The translations under genes were made by a program, and so were the position numbers. This document shows positions 14,914 through 24,248 of a stretch of DNA of 64,000 nt, piece by piece. Numbering within the stretch: position 1 is the first letter of the stretch; the number at the start of each line of letters is the position of its first letter. A model generated the notes under the pieces. The model was not told where the DNA came from, ran no database searches, and was given only the letters and a program-made list of their open reading frames with translations. This DNA comes from Ruminococcaceae bacterium D5 (lineage in GTDB: Bacteria > Bacillota > Clostridia > Oscillospirales > Ruminococcaceae): contig FORK01000015.1 of assembly GCA_900113995.1 (NCBI GenBank), positions 23,139 through 87,138 on the forward strand. Direction: 5' to 3'.

Positions 14914-15978
14914 TTAGCAAGCAGCGCCAGTGGCGGGGTTGGTCACGTCAACAGTGGGGACCTCAACAGAGGGCTCTTCAACAGCGGCGGGAGCAGCAAC
15001 GAGCTCGACGTCAGAGAAGAGGTAGCTGCCGAGAACGCGGGTCTTGAAGGTGATCTCCTCACCGTCAAACTCGCCAAGGAGCTTCAGGGAGCCGTCAGCC
15101 ATGAGCTGGTAAGCATACTCGAAGTCCTCGCCCTCGTACATGAACTCGCCGGTACGGTTGAACTTGGTGTTGTTGAAGTTCAGCGCAAAGATCTTGGCGT
15201 CGGGGTTCGCATCAGCGATGCCGTCGTCAAGCTTGGTGTCGAAGTAGAGCAGGTTCTTGCCCTGGCCGGACACGTCGACAGTGAAGGTGCCTTCGTTCTG
15301 ATCAGCAAACGCACCAAAGGTGAACTCGGTCTCGTCGTCATAATCATACTTGAGGAGGTAGTAGGTCTCGGGCTCGAGCTCGGTGTTGTCGCCGACGGTA
15401 TCGCCGTAAACATACAGCTCAACGCCGCTGTCGGTATACCAGTCATAGTAGCTGTTCTCATAGCCGACATTGACCTCGATATCGATCTCGAGATCCTTGA
15501 CCTTGTAGTTCTTGCCCTCGTCGTCGCCCTTCTTGGACTTGTTCAGTTCAAGGGTGGCAATGATGTCGGCGTCGGAGGTGGTCTCCTTGGCAACGGTCTT
15601 GATCTCAACGAAGTAGTAGTAGCCGGGCTCAGCACCCTCAACGATGGTGGAGGCATTCTCGACATACTTCTTGACAACGGACACGCCGGCGTCAGCGACG
15701 AGCTCCTTGCCCATCTCATACTCAACCTTGACCTTCAGGCCGTCAACGATCTCATGACGGGTGATCAGGTTGCCTTCGACGTCAAGAATAGCAAAGTAAG
15801 CGGCCTTGCCATACTGGATGACATCGGGGATCATCTTGTTGGAGTCGGCGGCATAGCGGCGAGCGGTGGTATCGACATCAGCAACACCGTCGTTGATCTC
15901 GACGCCCTTCGCGAAGGCAACGGCGCTGAGGCTCATAACCATCGCAACAGCCAGAACAAGGGCAAATACCTTTTTCAT
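14914..15978 (-). CDS. secreted protein of unknown function, paralogue A
   Basis: A 354-residue protein beginning with a signal peptide (MKKVFALVLAVAMVMSLSAVAFA). The mature part is acidic and rich in Asp, Glu, Lys and Tyr. It shares with the next gene upstream several blocks: 'FTLNKSKKGDD.KNKNYKVKDLE'-like, 'YLLKYDYDDE.EF', 'GTFTVDVSGQGKNLL', 'LNFN....FNRTGEF.YE', 'YQLMADGSLKLLGEF'. The end is 'NPATGAAC', with a Pro/Val-rich tail. No catalytic motif or sorting signal is visible. AGGAGG precedes ATG 15978. Probably an abundant exported product, given its strong promoter and terminator. Confidence 0.8.
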   Translation of the reverse strand: MKKVFALVLAVAMVMSLSAVAFAKGVEINDGVADVDTTARRYAADSNKMIPDVIQYGKAAYFAILDVEGNLITRHEIVDGLKVKVEYEMGKELVADAGVSVVKKYVENASTIVEGAEPGYYYFVEIKTVAKETTSDADIIATLELNKSKKGDDEGKNYKVKDLEIDIEVNVGYENSYYDWYTDSGVELYVYGDTVGDNTELEPETYYLLKYDYDDETEFTFGAFADQNEGTFTVDVSGQGKNLLYFDTKLDDGIADANPDAKIFALNFNNTKFNRTGEFMYEGEDFEYAYQLMADGSLKLLGEFDGEEITFKTRVLGSYLFSDVELVAAPAAVEEPSVEVPTVDVTNPATGAAC

Positions 15979-16116
15979 TGGTTGTATCCTCCTAAATTTC
16001 ATTTCATATTTCCCGGGCGGAGACTCTCCAACCACCGTCCGAAAAACCTGGGTGAATTTCCCACCAGAAAAGGCGGGCGGCCATCCTGAAATTCCCTTGG
16101 GAAATTTCATGTACTT

Positions 16117-16145
16117 ACTCTACCACAAAACTTCTGCGAATGCAA
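16117..16145 (-). promoter_or_regulatory. promoter of secreted paralogue A
   Basis: On the minus strand TTGCAT (16145-16140) and TAGAGT (16122-16117) are 17 bp apart. Just upstream, 16154-16167 is a palindrome TTACA-N4-TGTAA that may bind a regulator. Confidence 0.65.
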
Positions 16146-16239
16146 TAGTTTTGTTACAAAAATGTAATCAAAATCTTTGTGCGATTTACCACTGGACTTT
16201 GCGGGACTCCTCCCCTTGGCAGGAAGGTGACAGCCGTCT

Positions 16240-16275
16240 GAAAAAACGCCGCTCCCCGACGGGGAGCGGCGTTTT
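16240..16275 (-). terminator. terminator of secreted paralogue B
   Basis: AAAAACGCCGCTCCCC pairs with GGGGAGCGGCGTTTTT around GAC. It lies about 40 bases beyond the stop at 16314 and is symmetrical, so it could work both ways. Confidence 0.9.
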
Positions 16276-16313
16276 TCGGGGACAAACGAATGACGGTCCG
16301 ATTACGCGGGCTT

Positions 16314-17402
16314 TCAGGCCTGCGCAGGAGCCGCCGTCAGCTCGATATCCGAGAAGACATACCGGCCGAGGGTGCGCGTCTGAAAGGAAACCTCGCCGTC
16401 CTCGAACTCGCCGAGCAGCTTGAGCGAGCCGTCCGCCATCAGCTGATAGGCGTAGTTCAGGCCGTCCGCCTCATACAGGAACTCTCCGGTGCGGTTGAAC
16501 TGCACACCGTTGAAGTTAAGGAACCACACTGCCGCGTCGGGATTGGCGGCGCAGAGCGCTTCATCGGCGGTCGTGTTGTAGTTGAGCAGGTTCTTGCCCT
16601 GACCGGACACGTCGACCGTGAAGGTGCCCTCGTTGGGCTCGAGGCCGAACGAGAACTCCACCTTGTCGTCATAGTCGTATTTCAGCAGGTAATGATCGTC
16701 CGGCTCAAGCGCGAGGAGGGTTCCGGCAACGGTATCGCTGGTGATTTCCAGATCGCCGTAAAAATCGGTGCCGAACGCCTGATAGTTGTAGGGGTAGAAG
16801 ATGTTGGCGGTAAAGTCGGCCTCGAGATCCTTTACCTTATAGTTCTTGTTTTTATCGTCGCCCTTCTTGCTCTTGTTGAGGGTAAAGGTGCCGATGATGT
16901 CCACATCGGTGGTCGAGACGCGCGGGATGGTCTGCATGGCGATAAAGTAATAATAGCCGGGGCCCTGCTTCAAAAATGCCTCATAGGCCGGGCTGGACCA
17001 GTTGCCGTGATGGCCGGGAACCGGGCTGACGCCAAGCTGGTCAACTTTCTTTTTGACAACCGAAACCGAGGCGACATGTTCTTCGCCCTGCTCATAATCC
17101 ACCTTGACTCTCAGGCCGTCGACCATGTCGCGGTCGCTGATCAGGGCATAATCGCCCTCGGCGTCCTGCGTCAGCAACGCATAATGGGCGACCTCGCCGA
17201 AGCCCACCGTCATCGAGGCCATGCCATGCGGCGGGATGTAAAGGGATGTACTGGGATCTCCGATTCCGGCCTGCTCATAGCGGAACATGGTCGGATCCAC
17301 CGCGACAACGCCGTCGTGGGTTTCATTCTTTGCGGCAAAGGCGACGCTCGACATCGAGACCACCATTGCCGACGCCAGCAGGGCGGCAAGCAGCTTTTTC
17401 AT
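16314..17402 (-). CDS. secreted protein of unknown function, paralogue B
   Basis: A 362-residue exported protein with signal peptide MKKLLAALLASAMVVSMSSVAFA, clearly related to paralogue A along its whole length. It has the early 'DGVVAVDPTMFRYEQAG' versus 'DGVADVDTTARRYAADS' block, then 'MVDGLRVKVDYEQGEEHVASVSVVKKKV', 'YKVKDLEADFTANI', 'GTFTVDVSGQGKNLL', and the C-terminal 'DGSLKLLGEFEDGEVSFQTRTLGRYVFSDIEL'. It lacks the acidic tail of A. Gene duplication in place is the simplest origin. No family with a known function is recognised. The start is ATG 17402, the first codon of the signal peptide. Confidence 0.8.
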   Translation of the reverse strand: MKKLLAALLASAMVVSMSSVAFAAKNETHDGVVAVDPTMFRYEQAGIGDPSTSLYIPPHGMASMTVGFGEVAHYALLTQDAEGDYALISDRDMVDGLRVKVDYEQGEEHVASVSVVKKKVDQLGVSPVPGHHGNWSSPAYEAFLKQGPGYYYFIAMQTIPRVSTTDVDIIGTFTLNKSKKGDDKNKNYKVKDLEADFTANIFYPYNYQAFGTDFYGDLEITSDTVAGTLLALEPDDHYLLKYDYDDKVEFSFGLEPNEGTFTVDVSGQGKNLLNYNTTADEALCAANPDAAVWFLNFNGVQFNRTGEFLYEADGLNYAYQLMADGSLKLLGEFEDGEVSFQTRTLGRYVFSDIELTAAPAQA

Positions 17403-17489
17403 AAACTCCAACTCCATTTCTTTCGTTTCCAAGATACGGGCAGTTCGCGTATTTTTACCCAATTCATCGTAATACGCAACATAATGTAA

Positions 17490-17518
17490 ATGATACCAGA
17501 GTTTTTTCCTATTTGCAA
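17490..17518 (-). promoter_or_regulatory. promoter of secreted paralogue B
   Basis: On the minus strand TTGCAA (17518-17513) and TATCAT (17495-17490) are separated by 17 bp, leaving an untranslated leader of about 80 bases before ATG 17402. Confidence 0.65.
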
Positions 17519-17659
17519 CACTATTGGAAACATTCGATGCAATTTATTTTCTTTATTCACGAATTTTATTCTCCCGACGGAAGCAATTTGCTACTTTTCG
17601 GCATAGCATTCCTCCCCGGCCCATACAGATAGACAAACGCCTGCCGAGGAGGACGCTGT

Positions 17660-18853
17660 ATGGAGCACATCCCTTTTTTTATCCCCGACCTGTCCGAAGA
17701 GGACGCCGCTGCAGCGGCGGCAGTTCTGCGCTCGGGGTGGATTACCACCGGCCCTGTCACCGCCCGCTTTGAACGGGCCGTCGCGGATTTCTGCCGTGCG
17801 GACCGGACGGTCTGCCTTTCCTCCCAGACGGCGGCGGCCGAGCTGGTCCTGCGCCTTCTGGGAATCGGACCGGGGGACGAGGTGCTGCTGCCCGCCTATA
17901 CCTATACCGCCACCTGCAGTGTGGTCTGCCATGTCGGAGCTGTCCCGGTCCTGATCGACTGCGCTCCGGGGCGGTTCACCATGGACGAGAACGCGCTGGA
18001 AGCGGCCGTCACCCCGCGCACCAAGGCGATCATCCCGGTGGACTTTGCCGGGATTCCCTGCGACTGCCGCCGCCTCACCGCTCTCGCCGGGGCCAAGAGG
18101 GGGTGCTTTTCCCCCGCTTCCCCTCTTCAGGAGGCGCTCGGCCGCATCGCCGTTGTCGCCGACGCCTCCCACTCGCTGGGCGGCAGCCGGGACGGTCTCC
18201 CCTGCGGCTCGCTGGCCGACTTCACCTGCTTTTCCTTCCACGCAGTCAAAAACCTGACCACCGCCGAAGGCGGCGCCATTGTCTGGCGGGATCTTCCGGG
18301 CGCGGACAACGATGCGCTCGAACGCCGGCTGCGGCTTCTTTCCCTGCATGGGCAGAGCCGCAGCGCGTTTGAAAAGCAGGAGGGGGACTGGGAATACGAC
18401 ATTCTCTTTCCGGGCTATAAATGCAATATGACCGACCTTGCGGCGGCGCTTGGACTTTCACAGCTCGGGCGGTATCCTTCGATGCTTGCCCGCCGAAGGG
18501 CCCTGATCTGCCGGTACGACAGCGCCTTTTCCGATCTCCCGATCGAGCTTCCGCGGCATTTTGAGCCGGGGATTTCCTCCAGCGGGCATCTTTACCCCAT
18601 CCGGCTGCACGACTTTTCAGAAGAGGAGCGCGGCAGGGCTATCGCCGCTCTCTGCCGCACGGGAGTCTCCTGCAACGTCCACTACAAGCCGCTGCCGATG
18701 CTCACCGCCTACCGCTGTCTCGGATTTTCTATTTGCAATTTTCCCAACGCTTATGCGATGTACCAAAATGAAGTGACGCTTCCGCTCTACAGCGCCATGA
18801 GCGACGCGCAGGCCGATTGGGTGGCCGAGGCGCTGCACAAAATTCTTCGATAA
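17660..18853 (+). CDS. DegT/DnrJ/EryC1/StrS family aminotransferase
   Basis: A 397-residue PLP-dependent aminotransferase of the sugar-modifying family, which aminates keto-sugars for surface polysaccharides or secondary metabolites. Seen: 'GWITTGPVTARFE' substrate/PLP entry motif, 'LPAYTYTATCSVVCHVGAVPVLID', 'VVADASHSLGGSRDG' with the PLP-contacting Asp, and 'TCFSFHAVKNLTTAEGGAIV' in which Lys197 is the expected Schiff-base lysine. 'YNVHYKPL' is represented by 'SCNVHYKPLPMLTAY'. No other sugar genes adjoin it, so the substrate is unknown. GAGGAGG precedes ATG 17660. Confidence 0.9.
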   Translation: MEHIPFFIPDLSEEDAAAAAAVLRSGWITTGPVTARFERAVADFCRADRTVCLSSQTAAAELVLRLLGIGPGDEVLLPAYTYTATCSVVCHVGAVPVLIDCAPGRFTMDENALEAAVTPRTKAIIPVDFAGIPCDCRRLTALAGAKRGCFSPASPLQEALGRIAVVADASHSLGGSRDGLPCGSLADFTCFSFHAVKNLTTAEGGAIVWRDLPGADNDALERRLRLLSLHGQSRSAFEKQEGDWEYDILFPGYKCNMTDLAAALGLSQLGRYPSMLARRRALICRYDSAFSDLPIELPRHFEPGISSSGHLYPIRLHDFSEEERGRAIAALCRTGVSCNVHYKPLPMLTAYRCLGFSICNFPNAYAMYQNEVTLPLYSAMSDAQADWVAEALHKILR

Positions 18854-18865
18854 AAAATTTCAAAA

Positions 18866-18902
18866 AATTTTGAGGCCGCTGCGATAAATCAGCGGCCTTC
18901 TG
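18866..18902 (+). terminator. probable terminator after the aminotransferase
   Basis: GAGGCCGCTG and CAGCGGCCTT form a stem around CGATAAAT, with a weak T-rich tail (TTCTGCGTT). Confidence 0.6.
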
Positions 18903-18957
18903 CGTTATTCCAGTGAAAGGACCCAAAACACCAATCAAGGCAAAAGGAGAATTCAAC

Positions 18958-19065
18958 ATGACACTGCTTAGAAAACGCTTCCTGCTTCCCGCCCTCGCGG
19001 CGCTGGCGGTTCTCTGCGGACTCGCCGTCTGGATGCTCACCCCCTCCGGCTATTTGGCCATTGAT
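18958..19065 (+). pseudogene. 5' remnant of a membrane or secreted protein gene cut by an IS end
   Basis: From ATG 18958 (AAGGAG upstream) 36 codons encode an Arg/Lys start, one hydrophobic segment (LLPALAALAVLCGLAVWMLT) and 'PSGYLAID'. The next base begins the 21-bp sequence also found at the edge of the IS5 remnant near 3.5 kb, and the frame then reads nonsense to 19422. The original product cannot be named; it was a signal-anchored protein. Confidence 0.6.
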
Positions 19066-19086
19066 CTTAGAACCTGTATTCACAAA
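19066..19086 (+). repeat. 21-bp IS end, second copy
   Basis: Identical to the complement of 3539-3559 (begins CTTAGAACCTG). In both places it interrupts a gene for a small exported protein. The sequences beyond it differ, so this may be the opposite end of the same IS type or a related IS. No transposase is present here. Confidence 0.7.
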
Positions 19087-19112
19087 AGGGCTGTACATAC
19101 AGCCCTTTTTCC
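19086..19112 (+). terminator. hairpin with T tract next to the IS end
   Basis: AGGGCTGTA and TACAGCCCT pair around CA, and TTTTT follows. It looks like an intrinsic terminator carried by the IS end. Confidence 0.6.
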
Positions 19113-19197
19113 ATTCTGCTTCCGCGGTTCCTTTTCACAGATCTGCCCTGCCATGCGATTTTGTACCAGGCAACGTCCGGCTTGGCTTCATTCCTTT

Positions 19198-19509
19198 TCA
19201 CAGAGTTGTCCTGCTGTCCGGAGCCACTCCTCTGGGCGGATCGCCGTTCTTTTCACAGCAGGCGAGGTACAGCAGCAGATGTTCCCGCGCGGATTTCGCG
19301 GTCGGCTGGGGGGCCTCTCCCGAAATGTAGCACAACGCGGCGTTCCACTCGGAGAGCGGCGCCGCTACACAAGGTATTTTCTCCACCCGGCGTGCCAGAC
19401 GCGCGCGTTCCCAGCCCTGTAGATACCGCAGGTCAGACAGATATCCGCAGTGCGCTATAACCGACAGCATCTCCAGCAGCGAAAATTCAAAATTTTCCTC
19501 CAGTTTCAA
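19198..19509 (-). CDS. hypothetical protein divergent from an HTH regulator
   Basis: A 103-residue protein: 'FSLLEMLSVIAHCGYLSDLRYL' helix, then 'ERARLARRVEKIPCVAAPLSEWNAALCYISGE', then 'SAREHLLLYLACCE'. Mostly helical, Cys-containing, without a signal peptide. I recognise no function. It starts at ATG 19509 and runs away from the HTH gene at 19651, with about 140 bp of AT-rich DNA between them, so the two may share a control region. Start and reality are supported by codon usage and setting only. Confidence 0.6.
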   Translation of the reverse strand: MKLEENFEFSLLEMLSVIAHCGYLSDLRYLQGWERARLARRVEKIPCVAAPLSEWNAALCYISGEAPQPTAKSAREHLLLYLACCEKNGDPPRGVAPDSRTTL

Positions 19510-19621
19510 AAAACCACCACACGTTTCGCATTCCGACGCTTATTTCAAGTCAATCATAGCACAGTATATTTACAAATGTCAATTAAAAACATCTAAATGA
19601 TAATGCGATATCAATCAGGTT

Positions 19622-19652
19622 ATTTTACCATACTAATGAGGGGTGGTAAAAT
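19622..19652 (+). promoter_or_regulatory. inverted repeat overlapping the ribosome site of the HTH gene
   Basis: ATTTTACCA (19622-19630) and TGGTAAAAT (19644-19652) are perfect 9-base arms with 13 bases between. The right arm covers the start codon, and the ribosome site AGGGG lies between the arms. It may be an operator for self-repression or an RNA hairpin hiding the ribosome site. Confidence 0.5.
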
Positions 19653-19944
19653 GATCGCTGAAAAAATTAAGAGTCTACGGCAACAGGATTCTCTGACACA
19701 GGCCGAGCTTGCAAAACGTCTGGGGATCACGCGCTCCAGCGTCAATGCGTGGGAGATGGGCATTTCTGCCCCCTCGACCCAATATCTCGTTGAATTGGCG
19801 AACATTTTTAAGGTGTCCGCCGACTATCTTCTGGGAATCGACACCTCATGTTCTGTGAACGTGGCGGGACTTACCGAAGGGGATATCCATCTCGTTCATA
19901 TTCTGATTTCGCATTTGAAAAGTAAAAATACTCATTGCGATTAA
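19651..19944 (+). CDS. helix-turn-helix XRE-family transcriptional regulator
   Basis: A 97-residue Cro/C1-type regulator. The HTH domain spans about residues 1-60 ('KIKSLRQQDSLTQAELAKRLGITRSSVNAWEMGISAPSTQYLVELANIFKVSADYLLGI'), with a short C-terminal extension that may dimerise. AGGGG precedes ATG 19651; upstream in-frame ATGs at 19597 and 19603 have weaker support. It is divergent from the small gene at 19509 and overlaps a candidate operator. It could be a stand-alone regulator or part of a toxin-antitoxin-like pair; the sequence does not decide. Confidence 0.85.
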   Translation: MIAEKIKSLRQQDSLTQAELAKRLGITRSSVNAWEMGISAPSTQYLVELANIFKVSADYLLGIDTSCSVNVAGLTEGDIHLVHILISHLKSKNTHCD

Positions 19945-20090
19945 GAGCGTATGACAAGTCCGGCCTTCAGCTGTTACAGAAGCCGAAGCCGGCTTCTTCA
20001 CTGTGGCAAAGAGATTTGCGGGCTTTTCGCTGTTCTGTTTCAAGCAAGGACAGTTCTCCCCCCGCACAAAAAAGGCACCTGCCAGCGCAT

Positions 20091-20132
20091 GAAAAATCCG
20101 GCGTCCACCGTTTGGTGGACGCCGGATTTTTC
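20091..20132 (-). terminator. terminator of groESL
   Basis: AAAAATCCGGCGTCCACC pairs with GGTGGACGCCGGATTTTT around GTTT. It lies about 30 bases after the groEL stop and is symmetrical, so it also insulates from the HTH gene. Confidence 0.92.
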
Positions 20133-20159
20133 AGGAACGGCTGGCCGTTCGATCTTTTC

Positions 20160-22169
<2,010 letters not shown>

Positions 22170-22196
22170 TTAGCACTCTCATTTCTTGAGTGCTAA
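22170..22196 (-). promoter_or_regulatory. CIRCE operator (HrcA binding site)
   Basis: TTAGCACTC (22170-22178) - 9 bases - GAGTGCTAA (22188-22196) is a perfect consensus CIRCE. It sits between the groES promoter and start, so HrcA represses groESL. hrcA itself is not in the window. Confidence 0.97.
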
Positions 22197-22200
22197 CTAT

Positions 22201-22228
22201 ATTTTATCCTAATTTTTCAAAAAATCAA
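22201..22228 (-). promoter_or_regulatory. groES promoter
   Basis: On the minus strand TTGATT (22228-22223) and TAAAAT (22206-22201) are 16 bp apart, directly before CIRCE. Confidence 0.7.
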
Positions 22229-22299
22229 GGGGTTTTCTGCTTTTTTTGCAAAATTCATAATTTTTTAAAAAGTGCCGCTGCCGCTTCGCAGTTTTTCCC

Positions 22300-22400
22300 C
22301 TTCGCGATCACGATCCGATCTGTCCGGCCCGCCGTCGCCAACAAACTGCGGCTTCGTTTTCCCTTCGCGATCACGATCCGATCCGTCCGGCCAGAATCAT
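22300..22400. repeat. tandem copy of the 3' end of the ZIP transporter gene
   Basis: The string CCTTCGCGATCACGATCCGATC followed by a T or C and then GTCCGG occurs about 22308-22336 and again about 22363-22391. The second copy contains the stop and last codons (LAGRIGS) of the ZIP gene on the minus strand; the first repeats them beyond the stop. About 55 bp period. Confidence 0.75.
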
Positions 22401-23126
22401 GACGGCCGCTCCCAGCAGCACGCCGCAGAAGGCCGGGCCGCGCCGCCCGGTACGCCAGGCGGCGGGAAGCAGCTCTCCGAAGGAAAGAGCCGTCATCAAG
22501 CCCCCTACGCCGCAGTAGATCAGTGCAAGGCCCGACTCCCCGAGCCGCCCCGCAAGAAAGCGCCAGGCCAGCAGCGCCCCCACCGGTTCGGCAAACCCCG
22601 ATACCGCCGCCATCAGCAGTGCCCCTCCCCGTCCTTCGCCCGCGGCGGTCAGCGGCATCGCCACCGAAATCCCCTCCGGGATATTGTGCAGGGCGATGGC
22701 GGCACAAAGCACCAGCCCCGCGTGCAGGTCGCTGTTGCCGCTGAGAAAGACAGCTACCCCTTCCGGCAGGTTGTGCACCAGCAAAACAATCATCGACAAA
22801 AGGCCCAATCGCCGGTATCCGGACCGTCCCTGTTCCTGGGGCATCATCAGCTCAAGCAATGCCGCAAACAGCGCCCCGGCCGCGGCCGCGGCGCCCGCCG
22901 CAAAGATTCCCGCCGCGCCCGGCATCGCAATCAACAGCACAGAAATCCCCTCCGGCAGCAGCTCCGACAGCGAGACGCCCGTCATCACCCCCGCAGCCAG
23001 TCCCAGCGAAAGCGCCATCATCCATGCGGGCGGCCTTCTGAAAAGAACCGCCGCTCCCGCGCCGACCATCGTCGCCATGCCCGCCGCCGTGCTCAGCAGC
23101 AGCGCCATCATTGCCCGGTCATCCAT
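22371..23126 (-). CDS. ZIP family metal transporter
   Basis: A 251-residue integral membrane protein with about eight hydrophobic segments and both ZIP metal-site helices: 'VLLVHNLPEGVAVFLSGN' and 'IALHNIPEGISVAMPL', with the His-Asn-x-Pro-Glu-Gly signatures. It resembles the ZupT/GufA branch, which moves zinc or other divalent metals into the cytoplasm. ATG 23126 is chosen because GAGGAGG lies upstream; in-frame ATGs at 23153-23147 lack a ribosome site. It is a single-gene unit between groES and spoVT. Confidence 0.9.
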   Translation of the reverse strand: MDDRAMMALLLSTAAGMATMVGAGAAVLFRRPPAWMMALSLGLAAGVMTGVSLSELLPEGISVLLIAMPGAAGIFAAGAAAAAGALFAALLELMMPQEQGRSGYRRLGLLSMIVLLVHNLPEGVAVFLSGNSDLHAGLVLCAAIALHNIPEGISVAMPLTAAGEGRGGALLMAAVSGFAEPVGALLAWRFLAGRLGESGLALIYCGVGGLMTALSFGELLPAAWRTGRRGPAFCGVLLGAAVMILAGRIGS

Positions 23127-23309
23127 CGCCGTTCCTCCTCTTAGCATCATCATTTCTGTTTATAGCTATTCAGCCGGGCGGAAAAATAGCTTTCGGGAGA
23201 GCGATTCCTTTCAGGCAGGGAGCGTCTCATCTGTTTTGTCAGCATGTTGTCTCAAAAAATGCCCGGCGAAAAACCTTCCTCCTTGTCCGCGGCGCCGCAA
23301 AAAAGATTG

Positions 23310-23338
23310 GTATAAATCCTCAACGCTAACAGATACTA
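23310..23338 (+). promoter_or_regulatory. candidate sigma-G (forespore) promoter of spoVT
   Basis: GTATA (23310-23314) matches the sigma-G -35 pattern GHATR, and GATACTA (23332-23338) matches the -10 pattern CATnHTA in all but the first base, at 17-bp spacing. In Bacillus spoVT is transcribed by sigma-G, so the match is in the right place. Confidence 0.65.
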
Positions 23339-23391
23339 TCATCACAACCAATGCCATCACAGCGATGATAGAAAACAAAGGAGCGTTTCTG

Positions 23392-23934
23392 ATGAAAGCA
23401 ACTGGAATTGTCAGGAGGATTGACGATCTCGGGCGCGTCGTCATCCCTAAGGAGATCAGGAGAACGATGCGGATCCGCGAGGGAGACCCTCTCGAAATTT
23501 ATACAGACAACGACGGTGAGGTCATCTTTAAGAAGTATTCTCCCATCGGCGAGCTCGGCTCTTTCGCAGCCCAGTACGCCGAAGTGCTGCAGCGCGCCAG
23601 CGGGCACGCCGTCGTGGTCTGCGACCGGGACCATGTGATTGCCGTCGCGGGTCTGCCCAAGAAAGAGCTGCTTGAGCGCCGGGTTTCTCCCTCGCTGGAG
23701 GAGCTGATGGAAACCCGCCACCCCTACGCGCTGACCGACGGGGAAAGCTCCCGTCTTCAGCCGGTCGAGGGGGTGGACCGCTACGCATCCGTTGCCGCCC
23801 CCATCGTGGCTGCGGGGGATGTCTGCGGTTCCATCATGTTCCTTTTGGGGGAGAACGACAGCGTTGTGGGGGAAGCGGAGGTCAAGCTGATCGCAGTCGC
23901 CGCCGGCTTCCTCGGAAAACAGATGGAAGAGTAA
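23392..23934 (+). CDS. spoVT: stage V sporulation protein T
   Basis: A 180-residue SpoVT: N-terminal AbrB-type swapped-hairpin DNA-binding domain 'MKATGIVRRIDDLGRVVIPKEIRRTMRIREGDPLEIYTDNDGEVIFKKYSPIGEL' (split here: residues 1-20 hold the start, 21-55 the rest) and a C-terminal GAF-like domain from about residue 60. It regulates late forespore genes and spore coat and germination properties. The start ATG 23392 has AAAGGAG. Its presence supports a spore-forming host. Confidence 0.96.
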   Translation: MKATGIVRRIDDLGRVVIPKEIRRTMRIREGDPLEIYTDNDGEVIFKKYSPIGELGSFAAQYAEVLQRASGHAVVVCDRDHVIAVAGLPKKELLERRVSPSLEELMETRHPYALTDGESSRLQPVEGVDRYASVAAPIVAAGDVCGSIMFLLGENDSVVGEAEVKLIAVAAGFLGKQMEE

Positions 23935-23942
23935 TCCGCCGG

Positions 23943-23988
23943 GCGGAGGGCCGGAGCTGTTAAAACAGCTCCGGCCCTCCGCTTTGCA
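23943..23988 (+). terminator. terminator of spoVT
   Basis: A 17-bp stem, GCGGAGGGCCGGAGCTG with its complement, encloses TTAAAA. The tail is only TTTGC, so termination may be imperfect. Confidence 0.75.
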
Positions 23989-24160
23989 AGCGGCGGAACC
24001 CTCTCCTGTTTCCCGCAGCGCCGGCGGGTTCCGGCGCTGAAAAGCAGCTTGGGGAACCGTTCTTACGGGAGAATTCCTGATTCTTCCCGAACGGGAGGAA
24101 AATTTGTCCATAAATGCCGTTTTTCACAAGAGAAAAAACTATTTTCCTCATTTCAGAGTA

Positions 24161-24189
24161 TTGCTTTTTCAACTGACAGCGGATATAAT
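24161..24189 (+). promoter_or_regulatory. promoter of the division and cell wall cluster
   Basis: TTGCTT (24161-24166) and a perfect TATAAT (24184-24189) are 17 bp apart. The MraZ boxes begin 12 bases downstream. Confidence 0.85.
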
Positions 24190-24200
24190 GGAAGAACAAG

Positions 24201-24248
24201 TGGTGAAGTATGGGGAAAATAGGTGAAGAATCCCTATCAAGTGGAGAA
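24201..24248 (+). promoter_or_regulatory. MraZ operator: G-rich direct repeats with 10-bp period
   Basis: TGGTGAA (24201), TGGGGAA (24211) and AGGTGAA (24221) follow each other at exactly 10 bp, and a further TGGAGAA lies at 24242. MraZ is known to bind short G-rich direct repeats with this period before its own gene, so autoregulation of the cluster is likely. Confidence 0.8.

Noticed and set aside
14518..16089. 523-codon plus-strand frame opposite secreted paralogue A
   Set aside because: Its Val/Leu/Gly-rich sequence is the complement of the acidic codons of the real gene, which has a signal peptide, ribosome site, promoter and terminator.
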